Origin: Lentimicrobium sp.
Lineage (GTDB): Bacteria; Bacteroidota; Bacteroidia; Bacteroidales; Lentimicrobiaceae
Direction of reading: 5' to 3'
Length of the DNA: 42,440 bases
Assembly (NCBI GenBank): GCA_024709105.1
Contig: JANJXJ010000084.1
Span: 1 to 42,440 of the forward strand
The number at the start of each line of letters is the position of its first letter. Within the stretch, counting starts at the first letter, position 1. Below the pieces are notes generated by a model. That model did not search any database. It saw only the letters and a program-made list of their open reading frames with translations, and was not told where the DNA came from. Made by a program: the position numbers and the translations under genes. Shown here in pieces: positions 22,875-33,609 of the stretch.

Positions 22875-25793
22875 ATGATTCCGGTAAATAAATGGAATGA
22901 GTTGCGTGCCAGAATAAAAGGCGATCTATTTACGGGCGATACCATGCGATTGCTTTATGCAACCGATGCCTCAGCTTACCGCGAACTGCCGGCAGCGGTG
23001 TGCCGCCCCAAAGATGCAGAAGACATTCGCATTTTGATTGACTTTGCACGCAAGATGAAACTCCCCTTAATTCCCCGCACAGCTGGCACTTCGCTTGCCG
23101 GTCAGGTAGTTGGAAGCGGCCTGGTGGTGGATGTTTCAAAATACATGACCCAAGTACTGGAACTAAATATTGAGGAGCGCTGGGTAAAGGTAGAGCCAGG
23201 TGTGGTGCTTGATGAACTGAACAAACTGCTGGAACCACATGGTTTGTTTTTCGGACCAGAGACTTCTACTTCAAACCGCTGCATGATTGGCGGAATGGTG
23301 GGCAACAACTCATGCGGCTCACACTCATTGGTTTACGGCAGCACCCGCGATCATACCCTTGAAATAAAAGCCATTCTTAGTGACGGGACCGAAGCCATTT
23401 TCGGAAATACTGACAATAAAACATTTGCTGAAAAGCTGGAGTTGCCCAATCTTGAAGGAGAAATCTACCGGAATATCAACACCATCTTAACGAATCCTGA
23501 CAATCAGCGCGAAATAAGAAATGAATATCCCGATCCCCGGATTGAAAGGCGCAACACCGGATATGCATTGGATTTGTTACTTGAATCAGAGCCCTTTACC
23601 AACAACAAACCCGAATTTAACTTTTGCAGATTACTTGCAGGATCAGAAGGTACCCTTGCATTCAGCACTGAAATAAAACTTAATCTGGTTCCGCTGCCGC
23701 CTCCCGTAAAGGCACTGATCTGCGTACATTGCGCTACTCTTGATGATGCCTTCAAAGGAAATCTGATTGCACTGCGGCACCAGCCGGTGGCAGTTGAGTT
23801 GATTGACAGCTTCATTCTGGAGCGCACCAAAGACAATATTGAACAGCGGAAAAACCGCTTTTTTATTCATGGAGAACCGGCTGCAATACTCGTAGTGGAA
23901 CTGGCCCTGGAATCGCGTGAAGCCATTGACAAATTAGCTTCGGAGCTCGAAGCTGACATGCGCAAGGAAGGATATGGCTATCACTTTCCGGTGGTTTACG
24001 GCAGCGACATTAACAAGGTTTGGGCATTGCGCAAAGCCGGCCTCGGACTGTTGTCGAACGTTCCCGGTGACAAAAAACCAGTGGCAGTTATCGAAGATAC
24101 GGCTGTAAATCCTGATGTGCTGCCCGATTACATGAACGATTTCAGGGAAATGCTTTCAGGACTGGGATTAGACTGCGTTTATTATGCACATATTGCCACA
24201 GGTGAGTTGCATCTGAGACCGGTGCTCGATCTCAAAGACCCGCATGATGTTGAGCTTTTCCACACTGTTGCCCTGGAAACTGCAAAATTGGTAAAGAAAT
24301 ACCATGGCTCTTTAAGCGGGGAACATGGCGACGGCCGGCTCAGGGGTGAGTTTATTCCGCTTATGCTGGGCGATCATAATTACAGTTTATTAAAAGAAAT
24401 AAAAAGAACCTGGGACCCGGAAGGCATCTTTAATCCCGGAAAAATTACCGATACCCCCCGCATGAACACCAGCCTGAGGTTTGAACCCGGGCAAAAAACC
24501 AAAGAAATTGAAACCATTTTTGATTTCAGCGAAACTTTGGGGATTGTTAGGGCTGCGGAACAATGTAATGGTTCGGGCGATTGCCGCAAATCGGAACAAT
24601 TTGCCGGAACCATGTGTCCCAGTTATCAGGCCACACGCGACGAAAATACCACCACCAGGGCAAGAGCAAATATTCTCAGAGAGTTTCTTACCCGCTCCCA
24701 AAAAACAAATCCCTTTGATCATCAGGAGATTTACGAAATTATGGATTTGTGCCTTTCGTGTAAAGGTTGTAAATCAGAGTGCCCTTCAAACGTGGATATA
24801 GCCAAATATAAAGCCGAATTTCTCCAGCATTATTATGATGCAAATGGTGTTCCGCTGCGTACCAGAATGATTGCCTATATCACTACTTTTAACAAACTGG
24901 GAAGTTTGCTGCCACAGGTTTACAACTTTGTTCTCAAAAATGCATTTTTGTCGGGGATAATGAAAAAAGTACTCGGTTTTGCACAAAAAAGATCTATACC
25001 GCTGTTGCATAAAACCACCCTGAGAAAATGGCACAGGAAAAATCAATCCAATCCCGAAAACGGCAGAACTGTATATTTATTTGCCGATGAGTTTACCAAT
25101 TACAATGACGTTGAAGTTGGGATAAGTGCCATAAAATCACTGAACAGACTGGGATACAAAGTTATCATTCCGAACCATTTCGAAAGCGGACGCACATTCC
25201 TGAGCAAAGGTTTGTTGCGGAAAGCTGCCGGTTTAGCTACAAAAAATATTAATTTACTTACTCCCTTAATTACCGAAGATGCACCGCTGATTGGAATTGA
25301 ACCTTCGGCCATTCTCACATTCAGGGATGAGTACATTGACCTAACCCGGGGAGAATTGAAAGACAAGGCCAGAGCACTGGCCAAAAACTGCCTTTTGTTC
25401 GAGGATTTTATCATGCGCGAAGTTGCTGCCGGCAGAATTGACAAAGCGGCATTCAGGAGCGATGCAAGAAACATCAGATTGCACGGACATTGCCACCAGA
25501 AAGCACTTGCCGGAACAGCTTCTACCAGGCAGATGCTTTCATTGCCAGCGAATTACAAGGTAGAGGAAATCAAATCGGGGTGCTGTGGCATGGCTGGTTC
25601 ATTCGGCTACGAGGCTGAGCATTACCAGGTTTCCATGAATGTTGGTGAGTTGGTGTTGTTTCCAGAAGTGAGGAAAACCTCAGCAGAAACCACCATTGCC
25701 GCTCCGGGAACCAGCTGCAGACATCAGATCAGCGACGGTACCGGGCGAAAAGCCCTTCATCCGGTGGAGGTTTTCCTGGAAAGTCTGAACTAA
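22875..25793 (+). CDS. FAD-linked oxidase / Fe-S fusion, D-lactate dehydrogenase type
   Basis: A 972-residue fusion of a GlcD-like flavoprotein and a GlcF-like Fe-S protein. Residues ~37-260 hold the FAD PCMH domain (PRTAGTSLAGQVVGSGLVVDVSKY, then GGMVGNNSCGSHSLVYGSTRDH). Residues ~260-530 are the FAD oxidase C-terminal domain, including SGEHGDGRLRGEF. Two ferredoxin-like sites follow: C564...C570 with GTMCPSY, and C626-x2-C629-x2-C632-x3-C636. The last ~250 residues contain the CCG-type quinone-reductase motifs HGHCHQKALAG and SGCCGMAGSFGYE. It probably oxidises D-lactate or another 2-hydroxyacid and passes electrons to quinone at the membrane. A 2-hydroxyglutarate substrate would fit the DUF1338 neighbour, but a terminator separates the two genes. 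Monocistronic. Confidence 0.88.
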   Translation: MIPVNKWNELRARIKGDLFTGDTMRLLYATDASAYRELPAAVCRPKDAEDIRILIDFARKMKLPLIPRTAGTSLAGQVVGSGLVVDVSKYMTQVLELNIEERWVKVEPGVVLDELNKLLEPHGLFFGPETSTSNRCMIGGMVGNNSCGSHSLVYGSTRDHTLEIKAILSDGTEAIFGNTDNKTFAEKLELPNLEGEIYRNINTILTNPDNQREIRNEYPDPRIERRNTGYALDLLLESEPFTNNKPEFNFCRLLAGSEGTLAFSTEIKLNLVPLPPPVKALICVHCATLDDAFKGNLIALRHQPVAVELIDSFILERTKDNIEQRKNRFFIHGEPAAILVVELALESREAIDKLASELEADMRKEGYGYHFPVVYGSDINKVWALRKAGLGLLSNVPGDKKPVAVIEDTAVNPDVLPDYMNDFREMLSGLGLDCVYYAHIATGELHLRPVLDLKDPHDVELFHTVALETAKLVKKYHGSLSGEHGDGRLRGEFIPLMLGDHNYSLLKEIKRTWDPEGIFNPGKITDTPRMNTSLRFEPGQKTKEIETIFDFSETLGIVRAAEQCNGSGDCRKSEQFAGTMCPSYQATRDENTTTRARANILREFLTRSQKTNPFDHQEIYEIMDLCLSCKGCKSECPSNVDIAKYKAEFLQHYYDANGVPLRTRMIAYITTFNKLGSLLPQVYNFVLKNAFLSGIMKKVLGFAQKRSIPLLHKTTLRKWHRKNQSNPENGRTVYLFADEFTNYNDVEVGISAIKSLNRLGYKVIIPNHFESGRTFLSKGLLRKAAGLATKNINLLTPLITEDAPLIGIEPSAILTFRDEYIDLTRGELKDKARALAKNCLLFEDFIMREVAAGRIDKAAFRSDARNIRLHGHCHQKALAGTASTRQMLSLPANYKVEEIKSGCCGMAGSFGYEAEHYQVSMNVGELVLFPEVRKTSAETTIAAPGTSCRHQISDGTGRKALHPVEVFLESLN

Positions 25794-26190
25794 AGGAAAT
25801 ACAATCCGGTTTTAGTATTCTTTTAGCAATAAAGCCTTACCTGTCAGGGCTTAAGGCTCAATTATGAATTCTCAGAACCCTGAAAATTAATATCGCATCT
25901 GAAGGTTACTTCCAGCATAAACATTGATTAACAGAAGATATCATTTGTGTCAGGAAAATCCTGAAAAAATCCGAACCTGAGATTCCAGGTTATCCGGGCA
26001 TAAATCTCAATAGAACTTACAACAACTCCTGATGATCCATAAATACATAATAATCACGCATTAACCAAAAGTTTGCTGGAAATCAGATTTTTGATATTTT
26101 TGCAGTACAACATTTGAATGTGGCTCAGGAGATTGTTGCTTAGATTTATTCATCTCACGACCTGTTGATTCAGGTTTAAAAGTTTATATT
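25794..26190 (+). other. Intergenic region with a promoter at its right end
   Basis: Almost 400 bp without a credible gene. An imperfect dyad (TCAGGG at ~25847 with CCCTGA at ~25879) is the only hairpin seen near the 3' end of the previous gene and is too weak to call a terminator. The right part holds the promoter described separately. Confidence 0.5.
26072..26102 (+). promoter_or_regulatory. Promoter of the kinase-kinase-NtrC operon
   Basis: TTTG (26072-26075), a 19-bp spacer and TATTTTTG (26095-26102) match both boxes of the Bacteroidota consensus. The 5' leader before the ATG at 26191 would be about 80 nt. Confidence 0.75.
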
Positions 26191-29100
26191 ATGAACTCCG
26201 GGCCGGCTCACCAATCGTTCACAACCGATTTCTATGTTCAGCTGATTGATTCGCTGAAAATTCCCCTTTTTATTATTGATTCTGAAACTCTCAGATTTAT
26301 CTCTGCAAACCAGGCGGCTTCTACTTTTGCCGGCTATACAACCTCAGAAATAAAATTCCTCACTTTTGCCGATGTATTTGAGTTAAACGGCAAAAATTCT
26401 ATCTTTTCAGAGGAACTTCCGGTGAATACTACTGCGAAAATTAAACGGAAAAATGGAGAATGTATCCCATTAACTATTGAGGTTCAATCAATTAAATTAT
26501 CAGAAACACAGGTTTATCTGATAACAGTTTTACCAGCTGAAAACCCGAACAAAAGCAGTAATCTTCAGGCAAATGAAAATCATGATTTAAGCCAAAGCAT
26601 CACAGATAATCTGAGGGACATTGTTTTCAGGTTCCTGCCAGATACTACTCTGACTTTCGTAAATAAGGCTTATTGCGAAAACTTCAATCTGAAGCGTGAA
26701 GAAATTTTAGGCCGGCCATTTTTAGATTTTGTTCAAAAAGAAGAGCATTCCCGGATTAAGAATCACATCAGGCAGATTACCAAAAACAAATTACCGGTTC
26801 AATACGAGTATCTCGAAAAACTGCCTGATGGCAGCGAAATCTGGTGGGAATGGCATGATGTACCTATTCTTGACAGGGATGGGCAAGTCGTAGAAATTCA
26901 AACCACAGGCCGGCTGATCACCGAAAGGAAACTATCGGAGGAAATTCTCAGAAAAAGTGAAAAAGAGATAGCTGCTTTTTTGAATTCTGTTCCAGATCTT
27001 GTTTTCTGGGTTAATAACAAGGGGCAGTACCTTAAGGTTCTTGCCAATGACAAGAAATTACTGCTGATCCCGGCTGAAAACCTGGTTGGAAAATACATAA
27101 CAGAGCTATTGCCCGAAGAAGAAGCAAGGCAATCAATGGAAATGCTGAGAAAGGCATTTTCGAAAGGCGAAATGGTTACTTATCAGTATTCGCTTGATTT
27201 GCCTGAGGGCCGCCGGTATTTTGAGAACAGAATCATTCCGCTTTCGGATGTTGAAGCCTGTTCCATGATAAGAGACATAACCGAAAAATGCCTGACTGAT
27301 CTCTCACTAAAATGGAACAATACTTTGCTTGGCGCCATTTCAGGGAATTCGCCCTGGGCTTATTATGTTGTGGATAACAGAGATGAAAGGATTCTGTATT
27401 TTAATCAGCGGTTTGTTGATATCTGGAATCTGTCAGAAAAACAAACGTTGCTGAATGAAGGAAAATTAAATAATAAAGACATCATTAATCTTTGTGTTGA
27501 ATTGATCAGGGAACCTGAAAAATACAAAGATTCCTGCCTGAAACTCAGAAGCCTGGAATATGAAGGGCTGAGTGATGAACTGATGATTTTAAAGGATGGA
27601 AGAGTTATCAGAAGGTATTCTGCCCCGCTCAAGGATGATACAGGAAATATTCTGGGCCGGCTCTACACTTTCGAAGACAGCACTGCCGAGGTAAAAAGCA
27701 GGGAAGCATTGGCAGAGAGCGAGTTGCGCTGGAAATTTGCCATTGAAGGTAATGGTGATGGTCTTTGGGACTGGGATGTGGCAAATAGCGAAGTTTTCTT
27801 TTCTGACAATTGGTTTATCATGCTGGGGTATACACCTGGTGAATTGGAAAATAACCTGAAAACCTGGGCCGAAAGAGTGCATCCTGATGATATGGCCATG
27901 GTTAGCTCCGAAATTGAGAAATACTTTAACGGACTCACCGGAATATATGAAACAGAGCACAGGGTAAAATGTAAAAATGGAGAGTATAAATGGGTACTCG
28001 ACAGAGGCATAGCGGTTGAGCGAACCCCCGAAGGAAAACCCCTGAGACTGATTGGCACTCATCATGATATAACTTTGAGAAAAATTCATGAGGCAGAAAT
28101 AAAAGAAAAGAACCTCAAACTTGACTCCAACAACCGCCTGCTGCAGGATATTTTTGACATGATACCACTGAGGTTGTTCTGGAAAGATAAAGAAGGACGA
28201 TATCTGGGCTGCAATCAATTGCTGGCTGAAGATGCCGGCCTTGAAAATAAAGAGCAGATCATTGGCTTAAGCGACACAAAATTAGCATGGAAATCAAATG
28301 CAGAGAAATACAGAGCCGACGATCTGGAGGTGATGCAAACAGGCATACCTAAATTAAATTACGAAGAACCGCAGGCAAACGAGAATGGTCAGTTATTATG
28401 GCTGAGAACATCAAAAATCCCCATGTATAATGAGACCGGAGAAATTGCCGGTATTTTTGGTGCATACGATGATATAACAAAAGAAAAAGAGAGTGAAGAA
28501 AACCTCAGGAAAAATGAACAATTCCTTTCGGAACTGCTAAAACTGAGTAATCATTTACTTACCCTGAATGACCAGAAGGATCTTCTCAACCACATGGGGC
28601 AGAGCATCCCCGCTATGTTCAATGCACAGCACTGCTATATAACAGCGTGGGATGAAAATGAAAAAAGAACTATTCCCTTAAGCGGCTACAGCAAAACTGA
28701 TGTTGCTGACACCCCGGCAGATGAAATAAAGGAAAAAACCTTAACCAGTTCTTTGCTTGAATATGGCAATGTAATTGCCGTGGAAGATGTAACCAATTCT
28801 GAATGGTTAAGCCCCAAAATAGCGGCACATTACCCCGAAAAGTCATTGCTTGGTTTGCCCATAGCTACAGGTGGGGTGCGTTATGGTGCTTTGCTGGTGG
28901 GTTATCATCAGCCGCATAAGTTCAATTCATCTGAGATCAGCCATGCCCGCTTAGCCAAAGACATCTTTTCGCTGATTATTGCAAGATCAAATTATCAGAA
29001 CGACCTCGACAAGAGCGAAAAACTCATGCGTTCATTTATTGAAAATGCGCCTGTCGGGATTCTGGCTGCCAATTCGCAGGGCAAGTACGTTATTGGTAAT

Positions 29101-32100
29101 CAGGCTTCTGCCGACTTCTTTGGTTATAAGCTTGAAGAATTGTTAAACCTTGGCATCAGCGATGTGCTGCATCCCGATTCCGCTGAAGAGGGATGGAATC
29201 ATTTTCAGCAATTGATGGCCAAGGGCACCTCCATTACCGATGCCAAGCTGATCAAAAAAGATGGCACTGTATTCTGGAGCACGGTTCATGGAGTAAAACT
29301 ATCTGATGATCTTTTGCTCTCATTTCATTTTGATATTACCGATAAAATCAATGCCCGTGAAGCGCTGTCGGCTGAAAAAAATCTGCTTCAGACCCTGCTT
29401 GACTCCATTCCAGAAATGGTATTTTATAAAGATACCCGGCACAGGTATGTGGGCATAAACAAAGAATTTTCAAGGATAACCGGATATAGTGCAGAGGAAG
29501 TAACAGGAAAAACTGATGCAGAAATATTTGGTGATAAAGATGCCGAGTTTTACATCCTGGAAGATGAAAAAGTTATGAAAACTCTGATTCCAAGAAAAAT
29601 AGAGGACACCGTTGTTGACTCACATGGAAACAGACTGATGACAGAAACCCTGAAAGCTCCTTATTTTGATCACGAAGGCAATCTGAAAGGAATATTGGGA
29701 GTAAGCCGCGATAATACTGAGAGATTCAGGTTTCAGGAAATGCTCAAAAGCAAGGAAGCATGGATGCGGGGATTGCTCAGTTCAATGAAAGACCTCATCT
29801 TTGTAATTGACCGGGATGGAATTTTTATTGAGTTTTACAATTCCTGGAATAATACAGGTCTGTTTACAACTCCTCAAAATTTTCTGGGAAAGAATTATAC
29901 AGAAATTTTACCGGAATCACTTACATTAAAACTAACTAATGCGCTGGAAGGAATAAAATCCGGAGAAACCATGCGCTCATTCAGTTATTCTATTCCGGTT
30001 CATGGAGAGACCTTCTGGTTTCAGGCAATCATCAGCCCGATTTTAATTGACGGTGAGAACATTGATTCGTACATAGCTGTTACCCGCGATGTTACTGCCG
30101 AAACTCTCGCTACCATGCAGCTTGATGCAGAAAGAAAGTTGTTTCTTGAAGGACCAACTGTAATTTTTAAATGGAAGGTTACCGAGAACTGGCCTGTGGA
30201 ATACGCATCTCCCAATGTTGCTGAGCTGCTGGGATACTCACCCGAAGAACTTACCGACTCTGAATTCAGATATGGAGATTTGCTGCATCCCGATGACAAA
30301 GAAAAAATAGGCGATGAGGTAAGCTATAATCTGAACTTTAAAAACAACTATTTCAGCCAGGAATACAGACTAAGAAGAAAGGACGGGCATTACATTGTAA
30401 TAGCTGACCATTCTACAGTTTACCGGAATAACAGCGGAGAGGCAGTTTCCATACTTGGATACCTGCAGGATATTACCAATTCCAAAGAACTGGAAAACTC
30501 ACTGGTTTACAGAGCTGCATTACAGCAGATTCTCATGACAACTGCCGCCGGCTTTATCAATGCACCATTTGAGGAACTCGATACGGCAATTGACAATGCG
30601 CTGGCTGAAGTAGGCCGGTTTGTGGGAGCAGACAGGGCATATCTGTTTGAATACGATTTCATTAACCGAATAGCCAAAAATACTCATGAGTGGTGCAATG
30701 CTGGCATTGAACCCGAAATTGAAAACCTTCAGGACACGCCTATGGATGCGTTTGAAGATTGGCTGAAAGTGCATCAGGCTGGTAAAACAATGCTGATCAA
30801 TGATATAACAGAGCTTCCTGAAAAAGGCGTGAGGGAGATTCTCGAACCTCAGGGGATAAAATCATTGATTGCCGTACCCATGTACCATCATGACAAATTG
30901 CTTGGTTTTATTGGTTTTGATGCAGTAAATGAAATCAAATACTGGAGCGATACCGAACGGGAATTGCTCAGGTTTATGGCCGAATTATTCACCAATGCAA
31001 GAGTAAGGGTTCAGTATGAGGAAAAAATCAGGCAGAGTGAAGAAAGGTTCAAAAGTATTTACGAGAACACAACTATTGGATTGTACAGAACTACACCTGA
31101 AGGAAAAATTCTTATGGTCAATCCGGCTCTGGTGAAAATGCTCGGTTATGAATCTGAAGAAGAAGTACTAAATATTAATCTTTCGGAAAGCGGTGTATTT
31201 GAATCGGAGAGAGAAAAGTTTATCAATGAGATAAACAAAGCTGGTTTAATTTTTGGATTTGAAACCATATGGAGCAAAAAAGATGGGTCAAAGATTTTTG
31301 TAAGAGAAAGCTCCCGGGCATTTTACAATAACGAAGGCAAAATTGAATTTTTTATCGGATCGGTTGAAGATGTAACACAACGCCATCTTGCAGAAAATGC
31401 CCTGCTTGAAAGTGAAGAAAAATTCAGGCAACTGGCTGAAAATGTAGACAGTATATTCTGGATTGTTGACAATCTTTCAAAAGAAGTTCTGTACATTAAT
31501 CCGGCGTATTCAAACATATTCGGAGAAGCTGAGGCAACATTGCTCAGGAACTTTACTTTTATTCTCCAACACGCCTACCCCAACGACAAAGCAGATTTGA
31601 TAAGGAGTTTCAAAGCCTATACAAAAGGTGATGAACTAGACACCGAAGCCAGATTTCTTTCCAAGGAAAAAGAGATCAGGTGGTTCAGACTCAGGAGTTT
31701 TGCTATCAGGAATGAGGGTGGTGATATCATCAGACATGCAGGCATTGCCACCGACATCACCACCATGAAAAAGGCTGAACAATCGCTCATCGAGTCTCTT
31801 GAAACCGAGAAAAGATTAGGAATGCTGAAATCAAGGTTTGTTTCCATGACATCACACGAATTCAGAACCCCACTGGCAACCATTATGGCTTCGGCAGAAA
31901 CTTTGCAAACCTACCGTAACCGGATGACAGATGAGCAAATCAACCAAAGAATTGAAAAAATCATCAATCAGGTTCAGCATATGAAAATACTGATGGAAGA
32001 TATGCTCGACCTTTCCAGGTTAGAGTCCGACAAAAATGTATTTAACCCCAGGCCAGCCAATCTTAAAGATCTGATTAATGAGATTTTAGCTGAATTTAAT

Positions 32101-32502
32101 GCATATTCTCCCGGTCACAAAGCCGTTGTTTTTGAATGCGATGAAGAAATTCCTGCCTTCAGTTTTGACCAGAGAGTGATGCGGCAGGTTATTACAAACC
32201 TGGTTTCCAATGCCATAAAATACTCTCCGGCCCAAAAAACTGCAAAAGTTACTTTAAAAAAGCTGGCAGAAAATATTGTAATTTCGGTTGCTGATAAAGG
32301 TATTGGAATCCCTGAAAATGACATTGCAAATCTTTTCGAACCATTTTTCAGGGCTGGCAATGTAGAGAAAATTCCGGGCACAGGACTGGGGATGGCCATT
32401 GTTAAACAGGGAGTTGCATTGCACAATGGAAGAATTGAGGTGAATAGCATTGTGAATGAAGGCACAACCATAAATTGTATTTTTGAATTGAACCAGATAT
32501 GA
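26191..32502 (+). CDS. Giant multi-PAS/GAF sensor histidine kinase
   Basis: A 2103-residue kinase with no predicted membrane segment or signal peptide, so probably a cytoplasmic sensor. Reading from the N-terminus I count about 12 PAS domains, most ending in a PAC-like DIT/DVT motif (for example GTHHDITLRK, GAYDDITKEK, FHFDITDK, AVTRDVTAET, GYLQDITNSK, GSVEDVTQRH, GIATDITTMK). Two GAF domains interrupt the series at ~775-940 and ~1445-1610. The HisKA domain carries SMTSHEFRTPL with phospho-acceptor His1889. The HATPase has NLVSNAIKYSP, DKGIGIP and GTGLGMAIV. There is no receiver domain; the next gene supplies one and overlaps by 4 bp (ATGA). Ligands of the PAS and GAF domains are unknown. Confidence 0.92.
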   Translation: MNSGPAHQSFTTDFYVQLIDSLKIPLFIIDSETLRFISANQAASTFAGYTTSEIKFLTFADVFELNGKNSIFSEELPVNTTAKIKRKNGECIPLTIEVQSIKLSETQVYLITVLPAENPNKSSNLQANENHDLSQSITDNLRDIVFRFLPDTTLTFVNKAYCENFNLKREEILGRPFLDFVQKEEHSRIKNHIRQITKNKLPVQYEYLEKLPDGSEIWWEWHDVPILDRDGQVVEIQTTGRLITERKLSEEILRKSEKEIAAFLNSVPDLVFWVNNKGQYLKVLANDKKLLLIPAENLVGKYITELLPEEEARQSMEMLRKAFSKGEMVTYQYSLDLPEGRRYFENRIIPLSDVEACSMIRDITEKCLTDLSLKWNNTLLGAISGNSPWAYYVVDNRDERILYFNQRFVDIWNLSEKQTLLNEGKLNNKDIINLCVELIREPEKYKDSCLKLRSLEYEGLSDELMILKDGRVIRRYSAPLKDDTGNILGRLYTFEDSTAEVKSREALAESELRWKFAIEGNGDGLWDWDVANSEVFFSDNWFIMLGYTPGELENNLKTWAERVHPDDMAMVSSEIEKYFNGLTGIYETEHRVKCKNGEYKWVLDRGIAVERTPEGKPLRLIGTHHDITLRKIHEAEIKEKNLKLDSNNRLLQDIFDMIPLRLFWKDKEGRYLGCNQLLAEDAGLENKEQIIGLSDTKLAWKSNAEKYRADDLEVMQTGIPKLNYEEPQANENGQLLWLRTSKIPMYNETGEIAGIFGAYDDITKEKESEENLRKNEQFLSELLKLSNHLLTLNDQKDLLNHMGQSIPAMFNAQHCYITAWDENEKRTIPLSGYSKTDVADTPADEIKEKTLTSSLLEYGNVIAVEDVTNSEWLSPKIAAHYPEKSLLGLPIATGGVRYGALLVGYHQPHKFNSSEISHARLAKDIFSLIIARSNYQNDLDKSEKLMRSFIENAPVGILAANSQGKYVIGNQASADFFGYKLEELLNLGISDVLHPDSAEEGWNHFQQLMAKGTSITDAKLIKKDGTVFWSTVHGVKLSDDLLLSFHFDITDKINAREALSAEKNLLQTLLDSIPEMVFYKDTRHRYVGINKEFSRITGYSAEEVTGKTDAEIFGDKDAEFYILEDEKVMKTLIPRKIEDTVVDSHGNRLMTETLKAPYFDHEGNLKGILGVSRDNTERFRFQEMLKSKEAWMRGLLSSMKDLIFVIDRDGIFIEFYNSWNNTGLFTTPQNFLGKNYTEILPESLTLKLTNALEGIKSGETMRSFSYSIPVHGETFWFQAIISPILIDGENIDSYIAVTRDVTAETLATMQLDAERKLFLEGPTVIFKWKVTENWPVEYASPNVAELLGYSPEELTDSEFRYGDLLHPDDKEKIGDEVSYNLNFKNNYFSQEYRLRRKDGHYIVIADHSTVYRNNSGEAVSILGYLQDITNSKELENSLVYRAALQQILMTTAAGFINAPFEELDTAIDNALAEVGRFVGADRAYLFEYDFINRIAKNTHEWCNAGIEPEIENLQDTPMDAFEDWLKVHQAGKTMLINDITELPEKGVREILEPQGIKSLIAVPMYHHDKLLGFIGFDAVNEIKYWSDTERELLRFMAELFTNARVRVQYEEKIRQSEERFKSIYENTTIGLYRTTPEGKILMVNPALVKMLGYESEEEVLNINLSESGVFESEREKFINEINKAGLIFGFETIWSKKDGSKIFVRESSRAFYNNEGKIEFFIGSVEDVTQRHLAENALLESEEKFRQLAENVDSIFWIVDNLSKEVLYINPAYSNIFGEAEATLLRNFTFILQHAYPNDKADLIRSFKAYTKGDELDTEARFLSKEKEIRWFRLRSFAIRNEGGDIIRHAGIATDITTMKKAEQSLIESLETEKRLGMLKSRFVSMTSHEFRTPLATIMASAETLQTYRNRMTDEQINQRIEKIINQVQHMKILMEDMLDLSRLESDKNVFNPRPANLKDLINEILAEFNAYSPGHKAVVFECDEEIPAFSFDQRVMRQVITNLVSNAIKYSPAQKTAKVTLKKLAENIVISVADKGIGIPENDIANLFEPFFRAGNVEKIPGTGLGMAIVKQGVALHNGRIEVNSIVNEGTTINCIFELNQI

Positions 32503-33590
32503 AAACAATTCTGATTATTGAAGACGAGGCCCCGTTGCGCGAAGAAGTCGCGGAATGGCTGATTTTCGAAGGTTACAGAGTTTTTCAGGCAGAAGATGGT
32601 ACCAAAGGAATGCAACTGGCATCAGCCCTGAAGCCGGATATTATTTTTTGCGATATTATGATGCCCGGAATCGGTGGATTTGATCTGGTGAAAGAACTCA
32701 GAAAACTTCCTGAAACGAGCACTATACCAGTTGTTTTGATGTCGGCTCTATCTGAAAGACAAAACGTACGCGAGGGCATGGGCGCAGGTGCAAACGACTA
32801 CCTTACCAAACCATTCACCAGGGCGGAGTTACTGGAAACCCTGTATGCCAGGCTTAATGAAACCAAACTTCACACCGAAGCAAGTCAGGAAGTACTCAAA
32901 GACCTGAGATTCAGAATACTGAGCACTCTGCCACACGAACTAAAAACTCCCTTGCATGGCATCATTGGTTTTGGAGAGATGCTTCAGGAAACCCCCGGGG
33001 ATTACACACCGGATGACCTCCGTGAAATTGGCTCCAGTATTAAACTATCGGGAATGAGATTATCGCGGCTGGTACAAAATTATCTTACCTTTCTGACGCT
33101 TGAGTTTTCAACCCCTTCAAGCTGGGGAGTTCCGTTATTGAATGGTTTTGACATTTACCAAACTATAATTGATGAAGCTCACAGGGTTATGCCATGTTAT
33201 GGCAGAATTACTGATCTGGTTATTGATACCGCAGAAAGCAACCTTCAAGTCTCTGCTGAATTTTTTAAAAAAATCATCTTTGAATTGCTTGATAATGCCT
33301 GCAAGTTCTCAACCCCGGGAACACCGGTAACTATAGAAGGCAAAATCATTGATAACCAGTTTTATCAGATTGATTTCTGCGATACTGGAAGAGGAATGTT
33401 CCCCTCACAGATAGAATCAATCGGAGCCTTTGTACAATTCGACAGAAACCATTATGAACAACAGGGGCTTGGCCTGGGATTGGCCCTGGTTATAAAAATG
33501 GCTGAACTATCGGGCGGAAAAGTGAGGATAATCAGTGAACCCGGCAAAGGAACCTGCATAGAAATCAAATTAAAAAGAGCAAATATCTGA
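32499..33590 (+). CDS. Receiver-histidine kinase (REC-HisKA-HATPase)
   Basis: A 363-residue protein in the order opposite to classical hybrid kinases. The N-terminal receiver (residues 1-120) has the acidic pair in IIEDE, phospho-acceptor Asp52 in FCDIMMPG, and Lys in LTKPF. A HisKA segment follows with His146 in LPHELKTPL, then a HATPase with LLDNACKFS, DTGRGM and LGLGLALV. It overlaps the giant kinase by ATGA, so the two are translationally coupled. It likely receives a phosphate from the giant kinase and in turn regulates phosphorylation of the NtrC-type protein 19 bp downstream. Confidence 0.92.
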   Translation: MKTILIIEDEAPLREEVAEWLIFEGYRVFQAEDGTKGMQLASALKPDIIFCDIMMPGIGGFDLVKELRKLPETSTIPVVLMSALSERQNVREGMGAGANDYLTKPFTRAELLETLYARLNETKLHTEASQEVLKDLRFRILSTLPHELKTPLHGIIGFGEMLQETPGDYTPDDLREIGSSIKLSGMRLSRLVQNYLTFLTLEFSTPSSWGVPLLNGFDIYQTIIDEAHRVMPCYGRITDLVIDTAESNLQVSAEFFKKIIFELLDNACKFSTPGTPVTIEGKIIDNQFYQIDFCDTGRGMFPSQIESIGAFVQFDRNHYEQQGLGLGLALVIKMAELSGGKVRIISEPGKGTCIEIKLKRANI

Positions 33591-33609
33591 CAGATTTAAA
33601 CAAACTGCT

